64,000 nucleotides of DNA. Source: Allosphingosinicella sp042666435 (GTDB taxonomy: Bacteria; Pseudomonadota; Alphaproteobacteria; Sphingomonadales; Sphingomonadaceae). Every line of letters starts with the position of its first letter. Position 1 is the first letter of the stretch. This document shows, piece by piece, positions 25,020 through 34,355 of this stretch. The notes beneath the pieces were generated by a model. It saw only the letters and a list, made by a program, of their open reading frames with translations. It did no database searches and was not told where the DNA came from. The stretch covers positions 558,001 to 622,000 of the forward strand of contig NZ_JBHTDC010000001.1 of assembly GCF_042666435.1 (NCBI RefSeq). Direction: 5' to 3'. A program made the position numbers and the translations under genes.

Positions 25020-25664
25020 TTAACGCGTGGCGTTGTAGCGAAGCTGCTCGTCGGTCAGCTGGAAGCCGACGAGCAATTCGAAGCTCGCCCGCTGCACCGC
25101 CGCGCGCACCGCCGGATCGGCCATCGGATCGAGCGCCGCGTCGGCGTCGCCGGGCTTGCGCTCGCGCGTGATCTCGCGGCGGGTCGCCTCGGGCAGGGTG
25201 GCGGCGGAGCGCAGCACCCGGCCGGTCGCGGCCCCGGTCGTGCTGGCCCGATATTCGCCCTCGGCGAAACGCAGGCCGACGCGGCCAAGCCGCTTGGAGA
25301 CGACATTGCTGCCGCCCTGCACGACGGCGGTGAAATAAGGGAGGGTGACCTCGCGGGCACCGCGGGGATCGCGGCGCTGGGCATGCACGACGAAGTTCAC
25401 GTTGCTGACGATGTACTCGCCGGTCTCGTCGCACGTGCTGGTCACGTCGGTGATGCTCGCCACCACGTCGATCGCGCTCGCGTCGCGACTGGTCTCTGGG
25501 TTGAAGAGGGTGATGTCGCCGGTGCCCGCCGGAATGGCCACCGTCGGGCAGGCCGAGCGGGTGGTGATGACGCCCAGGCTGGTGAGCTCTCCCTCCCGGC
25601 TGCACCCCAGGAGAGCAAGCGACAGGAGGGCGGGAAGGGCCACTTTGGGGCTGATCACGAACAT
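25020..25664 (-). CDS. Lipoprotein of unknown function
   Basis: 214 aa. The N-terminus MFVISPKVALPALLSLALLGC has a lipobox, so the mature protein starts at the cysteine near residue 21. The remainder is soluble, with a beta-rich look in residues 45-140 (TGDITLFNPETSRDAS, EYIVSNVNFVVHAQRRD) and a helical, charged C-terminus ending DEQLRYNATR. No known domain was recognised. It is transcribed towards the riboswitch and gcv operon and may read into it, but the riboswitch sits between them. Divergent from ispH. Confidence 0.75.
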   Translation of the reverse strand: MFVISPKVALPALLSLALLGCSREGELTSLGVITTRSACPTVAIPAGTGDITLFNPETSRDASAIDVVASITDVTSTCDETGEYIVSNVNFVVHAQRRDPRGAREVTLPYFTAVVQGGSNVVSKRLGRVGLRFAEGEYRASTTGAATGRVLRSAATLPEATRREITRERKPGDADAALDPMADPAVRAAVQRASFELLVGFQLTDEQLRYNATR

Positions 25665-25793
25665 CGATCCTCGAACATGGGGTGAAGCCTGATCGGCTCT
25701 AAACGGTCGGCGGGATCATAGGAAGCGGCTTTCAAGGCTGCAAGCAGCCACGTCCGGTGGACGTGTAGGTCCGTTCGTCGTAGAGGCGCGGGC

Positions 25794-26747
25794 ATGGCGA
25801 CATCGAAGAATCCCCTCACCCTGCTGATCGCGGCGCCGCGCGGCTTCTGCGCGGGCGTCGACCGCGCCATCACGATCGTCGAACTGGCGCTGAAGCGTTT
25901 TGGCCCGCCCGTCTACGTCCGGCACGAGATCGTCCATAACAAGTTCGTCGTCGACAGCCTGAAGGCGAAAGGCGCGATATTCGTCACCGAGCTCGATCAG
26001 GTGCCGGACGGGGTGCCTGTCGTCTTCTCCGCGCATGGCGTCCCCAAGACCGTGCCGGCCATGGCCGAGGCGCGGGGCCTCAATTATCTCGACGCCACCT
26101 GCCCGCTCGTCTCCAAGGTCCACCGCCAGGCCGAACGGCTGGTCGAGAACGGGCGGCATATCCTGTTCGTCGGCCATGCCGGCCATCCCGAGGTGATCGG
26201 CACGTTCGGGCAGGTTCCCGAAGGGCGGATGACGTTGATCGAGACCGCCGCCGACGCCGAGGCGGTCGCGGTCGCCGATCCGGACAATATCGCCTTCCTC
26301 ACGCAGACGACGCTTTCGGTGGACGACACGGCCGAGATCATCTCCATCCTCCAGCGTCGCTTTCCTTCGATCAAGAGTCCGCGGGGCGAGGACATCTGCT
26401 ACGCCACGTCCAACCGCCAGCAGGCGGTGAAGGACATCGCCCGGCGCTGCGACGCGGTGCTCGTGATCGGCGCGCCCAACAGCTCCAACTCGGTGCGCCT
26501 CGTCGAAGTGGCGGAGCGCGAGGGCGTCAGGGCCAGGCTCGTCGGCCGCGCGAGCGACATCGACATCGGCTGGCTCGATGGCGTTTCCACGCTCGGCATC
26601 ACCGCGGGCGCCTCGGCCCCCGAAATACTCGTCCGCGAGGTCGTCGAACGGCTGGCCGGCCATTTCGACGTGCGCGAGGAGCCGGTCGAAGGGGTCGAGG
26701 AACGGATGGTGTTCAAGCTTCCCCGCAGCCTCGAAGCGGCGGCCTGA
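25794..26747 (+). CDS. ispH: 4-hydroxy-3-methylbut-2-enyl diphosphate reductase
   Basis: Iron-sulfur enzyme making IPP and DMAPP in the last step of the MEP isoprenoid pathway. It is 317 aa. The three cluster cysteines are in APRGFCAGVDRAI, LDATCPLVSKVH and EDICYATSNRQ, and the catalytic region TQTTLSVDDT is present. It precedes rnhA, whose apparent start lies two bases after the ispH stop. Confidence 0.97.
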   Translation: MATSKNPLTLLIAAPRGFCAGVDRAITIVELALKRFGPPVYVRHEIVHNKFVVDSLKAKGAIFVTELDQVPDGVPVVFSAHGVPKTVPAMAEARGLNYLDATCPLVSKVHRQAERLVENGRHILFVGHAGHPEVIGTFGQVPEGRMTLIETAADAEAVAVADPDNIAFLTQTTLSVDDTAEIISILQRRFPSIKSPRGEDICYATSNRQQAVKDIARRCDAVLVIGAPNSSNSVRLVEVAEREGVRARLVGRASDIDIGWLDGVSTLGITAGASAPEILVREVVERLAGHFDVREEPVEGVEERMVFKLPRSLEAAA

Positions 26748-26749
26748 CC

Positions 26750-27217
26750 CTGTCCACCAACCCGGAACTGCCGCGCGTCGAGATATTCACCGACGGCGCC
26801 TGCAAGGGCAATCCCGGCCCCGGCGGCTGGGGTGCCGTGATCCGCTCGGGCGCGCGCGAGAAGGACATTTCCGGCGGCGAAGCGGTGACCACCAACAATC
26901 GGATGGAATTGCTCGCCGCGATCCGGGCGCTTGAGGCGCTCAAGAAGCCGTGCCATGTGACGCTCACCACCGACAGCGTCTATGTCCGCGACGGCATCAC
27001 CAAATGGATATTCGGCTGGCAGAAGAATGGCTGGCGAACCGCTGCCCGGCAGCCGGTCAAGAATGCCGAGCTCTGGCAAGAGCTGCTCGCTGCCGCCAGG
27101 CCGCACCGCATCGACTGGAAATGGGTGAAGGGCCATGCCGGCCATGCCGAAAATGAACGCGCCGACAAGCTCGCCTGCGACGCCGCGCTTCAGTTCATGA
27201 AACGGCCGGCGAGGTAA
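26750..27217 (+). CDS. rnhA: Ribonuclease HI
   Basis: Degrades the RNA strand of RNA-DNA hybrids. The 155 aa reading has all catalytic acids: D in EIFTDGACKGNPGPGG, E in NNRMELLAAI, D in TTDSVYVRDG and D in NERADKLACD. The frame has no ATG, GTG or TTG ahead of the catalytic D. The first standard start codon is GTG 26837, which lies inside the active site and would destroy it. CTG at 26750 (reading MSTNPELPRVEIF) or CTG at 26744, which overlaps the ispH stop, is therefore the likely start, with translation coupled to ispH. The 3' end overlaps the opposing oxidoreductase gene by 28 nt. Confidence 0.9.
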   Translation: MSTNPELPRVEIFTDGACKGNPGPGGWGAVIRSGAREKDISGGEAVTTNNRMELLAAIRALEALKKPCHVTLTTDSVYVRDGITKWIFGWQKNGWRTAARQPVKNAELWQELLAAARPHRIDWKWVKGHAGHAENERADKLACDAALQFMKRPAR

Positions 27218-28311
27218 AGCGAGGAGTCGATCCCCGCGATCATGGGTTCGGGCGTCGTTCCCAGGAGCAATGACGCCGCCAGCCTGGCCGCCGCCGGCGC
27301 CGTCTGGATGCCGAATCCCCCCTGCCCCGCGCACCAGAAGAAGCCCGGCACGCTGGCATCGAAACCATAAACGGGCAGGCGATCGGGCGCGAAGCTGCGC
27401 AGCCCCGCCCAGCTATGCTCGACCCGCTCGACTTGCCAGTCGACCACGCGCTGGAAACGGTCGATCGCCGAGGCGATGTCGATTTCCTCCGGCGCGCAAT
27501 CGCAGGCGGCGCAGGCGGTCTCGTCATGGGGGCTGAGCCAAAGGCGCCCGCCCGCCTCGGGCTTGAAGTAGAAGCGGCCCAGCGCGTCGATCACCAGCGG
27601 CAGATCGGCGGGCGCGGCGGGGTCGGTGCGGAGCTGGATGATCGTGCGCCGGTAAGGCTGGACGCCGAGCGGCCTCGCGCCGGCCAGCCGCGCCACTTCG
27701 TCCGCCCAGGCGCCGGCCGCGTTGACGACGACGCCCGCCTCGACAGCGCCCTCGCGCGTCTCCAGCCGCCAGCCGCCCGAGGTTTGCTCCATCTTCTCGA
27801 CCCGCGCGCCGACGAGGAGGGTAGCGCCGCGCCGCTGGGCGGATTTGAGATAGGCGGCATGGAGGCGGGCAACGTCGATGTCGGTGCAGCTAGGCTCCAT
27901 CACGCCGTCGTCCCAGCCGGGCAGCAGACCGGGAATCATCGTCTCCAACGCGTCGCGGTCCAGCCGCGTCATGGTCACGCCGCTTCCGGAAAACTCATCG
28001 CACAGCCCGTCGAGCGCGGCCTGTCCCTCTCCGCCCGCAATGTGGAGGGCGCCGCGCGGCGACAGGAACGACCGGTCCGCGAACGCCGCCGGCGGATCGG
28101 CGAGAAAAGGGCCGGACGCGCTGGTCAGCGGCCGCACCATCGGGCCTCCATAGGTTTCCGACCAGAAAGCAGCCGAGCGGCCGGTCGAATGATAGCCCGG
28201 CTGCGCCTCGGCTTCGATCAGCACCACGGAAGCATGGTCGGCCACCTCGGCCGCGAGGCTGGCCCCCGCAATGCCGGCGCCGATAATGACGATGTCGGCG
28301 CGCTTCGTCAC
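27190..28311 (-). CDS. FAD-dependent oxidoreductase (DAO family)
   Basis: 373 aa flavoprotein of the D-amino-acid oxidase/dehydrogenase superfamily. The FAD-binding GxGxxG lies in IVIIGAGIAGASLAAE at the N-terminus; GYHSTGRSAAFWSE follows, then VVVNAAGAWADEVARLAGA. The C-terminal FFWCAGQGGFGIQTAPAAA closes the FAD site. GTG 28311 overlaps the stop of the upstream hydrolase gene (GTGA), so the two are coupled. The amine or amino-acid substrate cannot be read from the sequence. Confidence 0.88.
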   Translation of the reverse strand: MTKRADIVIIGAGIAGASLAAEVADHASVVLIEAEAQPGYHSTGRSAAFWSETYGGPMVRPLTSASGPFLADPPAAFADRSFLSPRGALHIAGGEGQAALDGLCDEFSGSGVTMTRLDRDALETMIPGLLPGWDDGVMEPSCTDIDVARLHAAYLKSAQRRGATLLVGARVEKMEQTSGGWRLETREGAVEAGVVVNAAGAWADEVARLAGARPLGVQPYRRTIIQLRTDPAAPADLPLVIDALGRFYFKPEAGGRLWLSPHDETACAACDCAPEEIDIASAIDRFQRVVDWQVERVEHSWAGLRSFAPDRLPVYGFDASVPGFFWCAGQGGFGIQTAPAAARLAASLLLGTTPEPMIAGIDSSLYLAGRFMN

Positions 28312-29246
28312 GGGCGAGCATGGTCTTCGAGGAACTGGTCGATGCGCGCCATCGCGACCAGTCGGACGGCATCGCTTTCGCGGAGCAGCTCGTGGGCGGC
28401 GTCGCGGAACACCAACAGCTCGGCCTTGGGGAGAATCCTGGCGGCCCGGCGTATCGCGGTCGGGCTCACCAGCCGGTCCCTGGCGGCGCCGAGGATCAGG
28501 ATGGGCAGGTCGACGCCCGCCAGGACGGTCGGCGTCAGCTTCGCGATCGAGCGAAAGGCCGCGTTGAGCCAGCCCCAGGTGGGCGGTCCCAGATCGAAGC
28601 CCGCGCTGCGTTCGTGCCACCATTGTTCGTCGGCGTAGCGGTCGGGAGAGGAGGTGAGATAGGCCTGCCGCGTGGAGCCCGCGGGCGCTGGCCGCTCATT
28701 ATGCTTCCACGCGCGCCTGTTGCTCAGGCCGAGGCGGGTCAGCGCGCCGGCGATGCGACTGCCGAGCCAGGGCGGGATCGGAGTCGCATTGACCCCGATC
28801 ATCGGCGCGACCAGCACCGCCGCCGCAAGAGGCGGCCGGTGCTCGGCGATCACCCGCAGCAGCAAATGCCCTCCCATCGAATGGCCGATCGCGAAATGGG
28901 GGGCGGGCGTGCTCGCGATCCAGTCTTCGAGCAAGGACGCGCAGTCGGCGACGAGCGGGTCGAAGCTGTCGACATGGCCGCCGACGATGGCGCCACGAGA
29001 ATCCCCCTGGCCGCGCCAGTCGAACGATGCGACGTTCCAGCCCCGGCCATGCCAATGACCGAGCGATTCGAGATATTTCTCGACGAAATCGCCGCGCCCG
29101 CCGGCGAAGAAGAGGCTGCCGCGCGCGGCCGTGGCTGTCGCCTGCGGCCAATCCATACGCCGCAGCGACCAGCCGTCCGCCGCCTGCCAGACCGAGAATT
29201 CGGCCCCGGCGGGATGGGCGCGCCGGTCGATCGCCGTCAGTTTCAT
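28308..29246 (-). CDS. Alpha/beta hydrolase, lysophospholipase-like
   Basis: 312 aa. The nucleophile elbow is GHSMGGHLLLRV, with an oxyanion region near GGRGDFVEKY and a family-typical WRGQGDS. The acid is in LGAARDRLVSP and the histidine in RDAAHELLRESD. This pattern fits the serine aminopeptidase S33/PldB group, which includes monoacylglycerol and lysophospholipid lipases. It is the first gene of a two-gene unit with the FAD oxidoreductase. Confidence 0.88.
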   Translation of the reverse strand: MKLTAIDRRAHPAGAEFSVWQAADGWSLRRMDWPQATATAARGSLFFAGGRGDFVEKYLESLGHWHGRGWNVASFDWRGQGDSRGAIVGGHVDSFDPLVADCASLLEDWIASTPAPHFAIGHSMGGHLLLRVIAEHRPPLAAAVLVAPMIGVNATPIPPWLGSRIAGALTRLGLSNRRAWKHNERPAPAGSTRQAYLTSSPDRYADEQWWHERSAGFDLGPPTWGWLNAAFRSIAKLTPTVLAGVDLPILILGAARDRLVSPTAIRRAARILPKAELLVFRDAAHELLRESDAVRLVAMARIDQFLEDHARP

Positions 29247-29294
29247 GGACGCTGGTTACGGTTTGGCAAGTAACCCCGTCTAGACCTGTCGGTC

Positions 29295-29765
29295 ATGCCG
29301 GGGATTGTCGCAGACATTTTGGTCGCCATTCTAGCCGCGATGCTTCTCGTCGCGGCGACCGGCGACCTGCGCGCGCGCATCATTCCCAATTGGCTGAACG
29401 CGGCGATCGCGTTGCTGGCCATTCCCTTCTGGTGGCTCTCGGGGCTCCCGCTCTGGCCGGAGGTCGTCGCGCAGATCGCGATCGCCGCCGGCGTCTTCGC
29501 GGTCTTCGCCATCGCCTTTCGCATCGGCGCGATGGGCGGCGGCGACGTCAAGATGGTGGCGGCGCTGGCGCTGTGGCTGCCGCCGCTGGCGGTGCTCAAG
29601 CTGCTCGTGATCATGTCGCTGGCGGGCGGCGTGCTCACTGTGGCCATGCTCGTCCGGCACCGGCTCGCCAAAGCGGGAGGGCGGCTCGAAATTCCTTATG
29701 GGGTCGCCATCGCATTCGGCGGATTTTGGCTGATTGGCGAACGATATCTTAACCAGTTTGGATGA
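29295..29765 (+). CDS. cpaA: Prepilin peptidase CpaA/TadV
   Basis: Membrane aspartic protease that trims prepilin and pseudopilin leaders for the Tad (type IVc) pilus. It is 156 aa, lacking the N-terminal methylase domain of PilD, as usual for the group. The catalytic aspartates are in GDLRARIIPN near residue 24 and GAMGGGDVKM near residue 83. At least four hydrophobic segments are visible. First gene of the pilus cluster, 46 nt before cpaB. Confidence 0.92.
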   Translation: MPGIVADILVAILAAMLLVAATGDLRARIIPNWLNAAIALLAIPFWWLSGLPLWPEVVAQIAIAAGVFAVFAIAFRIGAMGGGDVKMVAALALWLPPLAVLKLLVIMSLAGGVLTVAMLVRHRLAKAGGRLEIPYGVAIAFGGFWLIGERYLNQFG

Positions 29766-29811
29766 TTGATAGGCCGGGTTCGAATAGGCCCCGCAGGAGG
29801 CGACAGGCGTC

Positions 29812-30822
29812 ATGGATGTGAAAAAAATCGTGCTGCTCATTGGCGCGCTCGTCATCGCCGCGGTCACCGCGGTGATGGCCAGGAACATGTTCACCGGAGC
29901 GGGCGCTCCCTCGGCATCGGCCACCGCGGTCGTCCCCGCCGGTCCGGAGGTTCTGGTCTCCACCCGGGCGCTGCCCGTCGGAACGATCATCGACGCCGAG
30001 GCGCTGCGCTACCAGGCATGGCCGGAAGGGCTCGTCCAGAACGCTTATTACATCAAGGGCGAGGCCGCGGTGAATCCCGCCGACCTGCTCGGTACCGTCG
30101 TTCGCACCGAAATCACCGCCGGCCAGCCGATCAGCCAGGGCGCCCTCATCAAGCCCGGCGATCGCGGCTTCCTCGCCGCGGCGCTCGGCCCGGGCATGCG
30201 CGCGATAACCGTGGCCGTCTCCGCGACCAGCGGCGTCGCCGGCTTTGTCTTCCCCGGCGACCGCATCGACCTCGTGCTGACCCAGGAAGTGCCCGGCGGC
30301 GGTGACGGTCCTCCGCTGCGGGCGTCCGAGACGATCATCCGCAACATCCGCGTCCTTGCCACCGACCAGCGCATGAATGTGCGCAACGAGGAAGGCAAAC
30401 CCGTGGTCAAGTCGGTGTCGACGGTCACTCTGGAAGCGACCCCGAAAATCGCCGAGAAGATCGCGGTCGCCCAGACCATCGGTCAGCTCTCCTTGTCGCT
30501 GCGCTCGCTGGCCGACAATTCCGCGGAGCTGGAAATGGCCATCGCCTCCGGCGAGGTCGAGGTGCCCGAGGGCGACGACCCCAATGCCGAGAAGCGCCTG
30601 CTGCTCGCCGTCGCCGCCAAGCCGACCGACAAGAACACGACCTACACGCTCGGCGCCGACGTCTCGCGCTTCCAGCGCAGCACCGTTCCGAGCAAGGCCG
30701 CGCCCATCGACGGCGCGGGGGGGGCGGCAGTTGCCGGCGTCCCCGCCGCCGTCCCGGTCGGGCCCATCGTCCGCGTAGCCCGCGGCAATACCGTCACCGT
30801 CGTTCCGGTGGGAGCCAAGTGA
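29812..30822 (+). CDS. cpaB: Tad pilus assembly protein CpaB/RcpC
   Basis: 336 aa inner-membrane or periplasmic protein that works with the CpaC secretin. An N-terminal membrane anchor (VLLIGALVIAAVTAVMA) is followed by an SAF domain around residues 48-120 (VLVSTRALPVGTIIDAE). The conserved RAITVAVSATSGVAGFV then GDRIDLVLTQ follow. AGGAGG lies 12 nt before the ATG. A run of eight G at 30717-30724 falls near the 3' end. The stop overlaps the GTG start of cpaC. Confidence 0.93.
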   Translation: MDVKKIVLLIGALVIAAVTAVMARNMFTGAGAPSASATAVVPAGPEVLVSTRALPVGTIIDAEALRYQAWPEGLVQNAYYIKGEAAVNPADLLGTVVRTEITAGQPISQGALIKPGDRGFLAAALGPGMRAITVAVSATSGVAGFVFPGDRIDLVLTQEVPGGGDGPPLRASETIIRNIRVLATDQRMNVRNEEGKPVVKSVSTVTLEATPKIAEKIAVAQTIGQLSLSLRSLADNSAELEMAIASGEVEVPEGDDPNAEKRLLLAVAAKPTDKNTTYTLGADVSRFQRSTVPSKAAPIDGAGGAAVAGVPAAVPVGPIVRVARGNTVTVVPVGAK

Positions 30823-32336
30823 AAATGACCCAGAGCAACATCAAGCGCGCAACGCTCGGCACGGCCATGGCCGCGGCCCTGGCCGCCGCCGTCGCTGTCT
30901 CCGCCGCTGCACCCGCCGTGGCGCAGCCCGGCGCGGTCAGGCCCGCCAACGACGTGACCCTGTCGGTCGGCACCGGCCGGCTCGTCAGTCTCGATTCGAG
31001 CATGTCGGACCTGTTCGTCGCCAACGAGGCCATCGCCGACGTCCAGGTGCGCTCCGCCAACCAGATCTACATCTTCGGCAAGACCGCCGGCGAGACGACC
31101 GTCTTCGCCACCAGCCGCGCCGGCAAGGTCATCTATTCCGCCAACGTCAGGGTCGGCAACAATATCGGCTCGATCGGCGAGATGCTGAGCCTGACCATGC
31201 CCGAGGCGCAGGTCCAGGCGACGCCGATGAACGGGATGATCCTGCTCACCGGCACGGTCGCCGCGCCCGCCGATGGCGCCGAGGCCGAACGCCTCGTGCA
31301 GGCGTTCGTCGGCGAAGGCACCCAGGTCATCAGCCGGCTCAAGACGGCGACTCCGCTGCAAGTCATGCTGCAAGTGAAGATCGCGGAGGTGAACCGCTCG
31401 CTGATGAAGCAGATCGGCGTCAACCTCCAGGCGGTCGATCTCACCAGCGGCTTTCAGTTCTTCGGCTCGACGGGACGCGACTTCATCACCGACGATGGCG
31501 CGTTCGTGAAACCGGACGGCAGCAACAGCTTCAACCTGCTCGGCGAGCTTTTCGGGGTGAATGTCGCGAGCGCCATCGATCTCAACGAGAATAGCGGCCT
31601 CGTCACCACCTTGGCCGAGCCGACGCTGACCGCCTTGTCCGGCGAAACCGCGAGCTTCCTCGCCGGCGGCGAATTCCCGATCGCCGCGTCGAACGGCATC
31701 AACGGCACGTCGATCGAGTTCAAGGAATATGGCGTCAGCCTCGCCTTCACGCCGACCGTGCTCGACGGCGGCCGCATCTCGATGCGAGTTCGCCCCGAAG
31801 TATCCGAGCTCACCTCCGAAGGCGCGATCACGCTCAACGGCTTCGAGATTCCCGCGCTCACGACCCGGCGCGCGGAAACGACCGTCGAGCTGGGTTCGGG
31901 CCAGAGCTTCATGATCGCCGGCCTCCTTCGCAACGGCGGCAACAACACCGTCGACAAGGTGCCGTTGCTGGGCGACATCCCGATTCTCGGCGCCCTCTTC
32001 CGGTCGAGCAACTACCGCCGCAACGAGTCGGAGCTCGTCATCGTGGTGACGCCTTATCTGGTGAAGCCAGTGAGCGCGAACCAGATCGCGCTTCCGACCG
32101 ATGGCTTCCGCTCCCCGAACGAGGGCCAGCGCGTCATCGCCGACCAGCGCCACGACAGCCGCACCGGCGAGCAGCGCCCGGTGCCGCGGGTCGGCCAGCC
32201 GCAGGTCGTGGCGCCCGGCATCGGTGCCCTGGGCAGCGCGGAACCGCTGACCACCGCGCCGGCGCCCGTCGCGCAGGCGGGCCGCTCGGCGAACCCGCAA
32301 GGTGCCGCCTCCGCCCAGCCCGGCTTCAGCTTCTGA
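30819..32336 (+). CDS. cpaC: Tad pilus secretin CpaC/RcpA
   Basis: Outer-membrane channel through which the pilus leaves the cell. It is 505 aa with a signal peptide (LAAAVAVSAAAPAVAQP). The N-terminal ring domains (GRLVSLDSSMSDLFVANE, DVQVRSANQIYIFGKTAGE) come before the secretin core with VTTLAEPTLTALSGETASF and the signature VPLLGDIPILGALFRSS. The last 80 residues are Pro/Gly/Gln-rich and probably disordered. Start is GTG 30819 or ATG 30825; the former overlaps cpaB. Confidence 0.95.
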   Translation: MKMTQSNIKRATLGTAMAAALAAAVAVSAAAPAVAQPGAVRPANDVTLSVGTGRLVSLDSSMSDLFVANEAIADVQVRSANQIYIFGKTAGETTVFATSRAGKVIYSANVRVGNNIGSIGEMLSLTMPEAQVQATPMNGMILLTGTVAAPADGAEAERLVQAFVGEGTQVISRLKTATPLQVMLQVKIAEVNRSLMKQIGVNLQAVDLTSGFQFFGSTGRDFITDDGAFVKPDGSNSFNLLGELFGVNVASAIDLNENSGLVTTLAEPTLTALSGETASFLAGGEFPIAASNGINGTSIEFKEYGVSLAFTPTVLDGGRISMRVRPEVSELTSEGAITLNGFEIPALTTRRAETTVELGSGQSFMIAGLLRNGGNNTVDKVPLLGDIPILGALFRSSNYRRNESELVIVVTPYLVKPVSANQIALPTDGFRSPNEGQRVIADQRHDSRTGEQRPVPRVGQPQVVAPGIGALGSAEPLTTAPAPVAQAGRSANPQGAASAQPGFSF

Positions 32337-32365
32337 TCGCCGCCGCAGACAAGGATAGCTTGAAC

Positions 32366-33016
32366 ATGGCAAGTCTGAAATCATCCTCTGCCCTTCTCGC
32401 TCTCGGCATCGCGGCCAGCGCGTGCACCGGATCCGGATACGGGCTTTCGCCTCATCACAATCCCACGATGACTTCGGTGAATCAGCCGGTCGTGCAACGC
32501 ACCGATTATGTGTTCGATGTCGCCGCCGCCGGGGGCGTCCCCGCTTCCGAGCAGGAGCGTCTCGCCGCCTGGTTCGACACGATCGACGTGGGCTATGGCG
32601 ACCGCGTCTCGATCGATTCGGGCGGCGCCTATGCCGATGCCGCGAGCCGCGCGGACGTGGCGGACATAGCCGCTTCGCGCGGCCTCCTGCTGAGCGAGGG
32701 CGCCCCGGTGACGGCCGGCAATGTCCAGCCGGGCTCCATCCGGGTGATCGTCAGCCGTTCGGCGGCGGTCGTTCCCGGCTGCCCGATCTGGGATGCCACG
32801 GAAGTCGGGGCGCGTCACACGACGTCTCCCAATTATGGCTGCGCCGTCAATTCGAACCTGGCGGCGATGATCGCCGACCCCAATGACCTCGTGCTCGGCC
32901 AGGAGGGAAGTCTCGACGGCGACGCCGCCACCGCTTCCAAGGCGATCAAGACCTACCGTGAGAAAGCGCCGACGGGCGCCGGGCCTCTGAAAGCAGAAAA
33001 GACGGATAGCAACTGA
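32366..33016 (+). CDS. cpaD: Pilus assembly lipoprotein CpaD
   Basis: 216 aa outer-membrane lipoprotein thought to help place the secretin. The signal peptide ends in a lipobox (LGIAASACTGSG). The conserved CpaD segments are present: DYVFDVAAAGG, then VIVSRSAAVVPGCPIWD and SPNYGCAVNSNLAAMIADP. ATG 32366 is preferred over TTG 32360, which is only two codons earlier. The stop shares one base with the cpaE ATG. Confidence 0.92.
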   Translation: MASLKSSSALLALGIAASACTGSGYGLSPHHNPTMTSVNQPVVQRTDYVFDVAAAGGVPASEQERLAAWFDTIDVGYGDRVSIDSGGAYADAASRADVADIAASRGLLLSEGAPVTAGNVQPGSIRVIVSRSAAVVPGCPIWDATEVGARHTTSPNYGCAVNSNLAAMIADPNDLVLGQEGSLDGDAATASKAIKTYREKAPTGAGPLKAEKTDSN

Positions 33017-34299
33017 TGAACGCACCATTCCAGGCCATGCGCGGGGCTTCGCTGCGCGATCCTTTCACCGCCTTCGTCTGCGACGAGGAGACGGCGGAGA
33101 TGCTCCGTCCGATCGCCGTCGAGCATGGCTGGGCGCCCGAGAAGGTCAACAAGGGGGGCCTCCGGAACGCGGTTCAGTCGCTGTCGGTCTCGGCCAGTCC
33201 GAACATCCTGTTCGTCGACCTGTCGGAATCGGGCGATCCGCTCAACGACATCAACGCGCTGGCCGAAGTCTGCGAGCCGGGCACGGTGGTGATCGCCGCC
33301 GGCCAGGTCAACGATGTCCGCCTCTATCGCGACCTCGTCGCCAGCGGCATCCAGGATTATCTCCTGAAGCCGTTCAGCGCCGACCAGGTGCGCGACGCCT
33401 TCGCCAATGCCCAGATGACCATCTCCGGACCGCGCACCAACGAGCCTTCGCTGGAGCGGCCGCACGTGGTGGCGGCGGTGATCGGCGTCCGCGGCGGCGT
33501 CGGCGCGTCCACCCTCGCCTCCTCCATCGCGTGGCTGATGGGCGACAAGATCGGCCGCACCACCGCCCTGCTCGATCTCGACGTGCATTTCGGCACAGGC
33601 GCGCTCTCGCTCGATCTCGAGCCCGGCCGCGGCCTCACCGACGCGATCGAGAATCCGAGCCGGATCGACGGGCTGTTCATCGAACGCGCGATGGTGCGGG
33701 CGAACGACAAGCTCTCGGTGCTGTCGGCCGAAGCCCCTATCAACCAGCCGATGCTGACCGACGGCTCCGCCTTCTTCCAGCTCCAGGAGGAGATGCGCAA
33801 CGCCTTCGAGACGACGGTCATGGACCTGCCGCGCCAGATGCTGGTCCAGCATCCGCACCTCGTCCATGACGCGCACGTCTGCATCGTCGTGGTCGATTTC
33901 ACGCTCGCCGCGACCCGCGACGCCATCCGCATCCTTTCCTGGCTCAAGGCCAACGCGCCCCAGGCGCGGGTGATCGTGGTCGCCAACAAGGCCGTCGCCG
34001 GCGGCGCTCAGGAGATAAACCGCAAGGAATTCGAGAAGTCGATCGAGCGCAAGGTCGACATCGTCTTCCCGCTCGACCTGAAGGCGGCGACCCAGGCGGC
34101 CAAGCTCGGCCAGCCGCTCGCCAAGGCCAGTTCGAGCCCGAAGATCACGCATCCGATGAACCAGCTGGTGACGATGACGGTGTCGGCGGTCGACAGCGGC
34201 GACGACCGGCCCGAACCCGGCGAGGGCGGCGTCTCGTTGCTCGGCAAGATCGGCAGCTTCAAGGGGTTCACCAGAAAGCCGGCGAAAGCGGTCGCCTGA
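33016..34299 (+). CDS. cpaE: Tad pilus assembly ATPase-like protein CpaE/TadZ
   Basis: 427 aa. The N-terminal part (residues about 10-125) resembles a receiver domain, ending ASGIQDYLLKPF. The C-terminal part is a ParA/MinD-type P-loop with a deviant Walker A, GVRGGVGASTLASS, in place of the usual KGGVGKT, then LLDLDVHFGTGAL and VMDLPRQML. Such proteins place the pilus machine at the pole. Unlike many Tad clusters it is not followed by cpaF. Confidence 0.94.
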   Translation: MNAPFQAMRGASLRDPFTAFVCDEETAEMLRPIAVEHGWAPEKVNKGGLRNAVQSLSVSASPNILFVDLSESGDPLNDINALAEVCEPGTVVIAAGQVNDVRLYRDLVASGIQDYLLKPFSADQVRDAFANAQMTISGPRTNEPSLERPHVVAAVIGVRGGVGASTLASSIAWLMGDKIGRTTALLDLDVHFGTGALSLDLEPGRGLTDAIENPSRIDGLFIERAMVRANDKLSVLSAEAPINQPMLTDGSAFFQLQEEMRNAFETTVMDLPRQMLVQHPHLVHDAHVCIVVVDFTLAATRDAIRILSWLKANAPQARVIVVANKAVAGGAQEINRKEFEKSIERKVDIVFPLDLKAATQAAKLGQPLAKASSSPKITHPMNQLVTMTVSAVDSGDDRPEPGEGGVSLLGKIGSFKGFTRKPAKAVA

Positions 34300-34355
34300 A
34301 CCGCGACCGCTCCGCCGCCGGCGGAGGATGAACCAGGCGAGATAGGGGCGAGACG

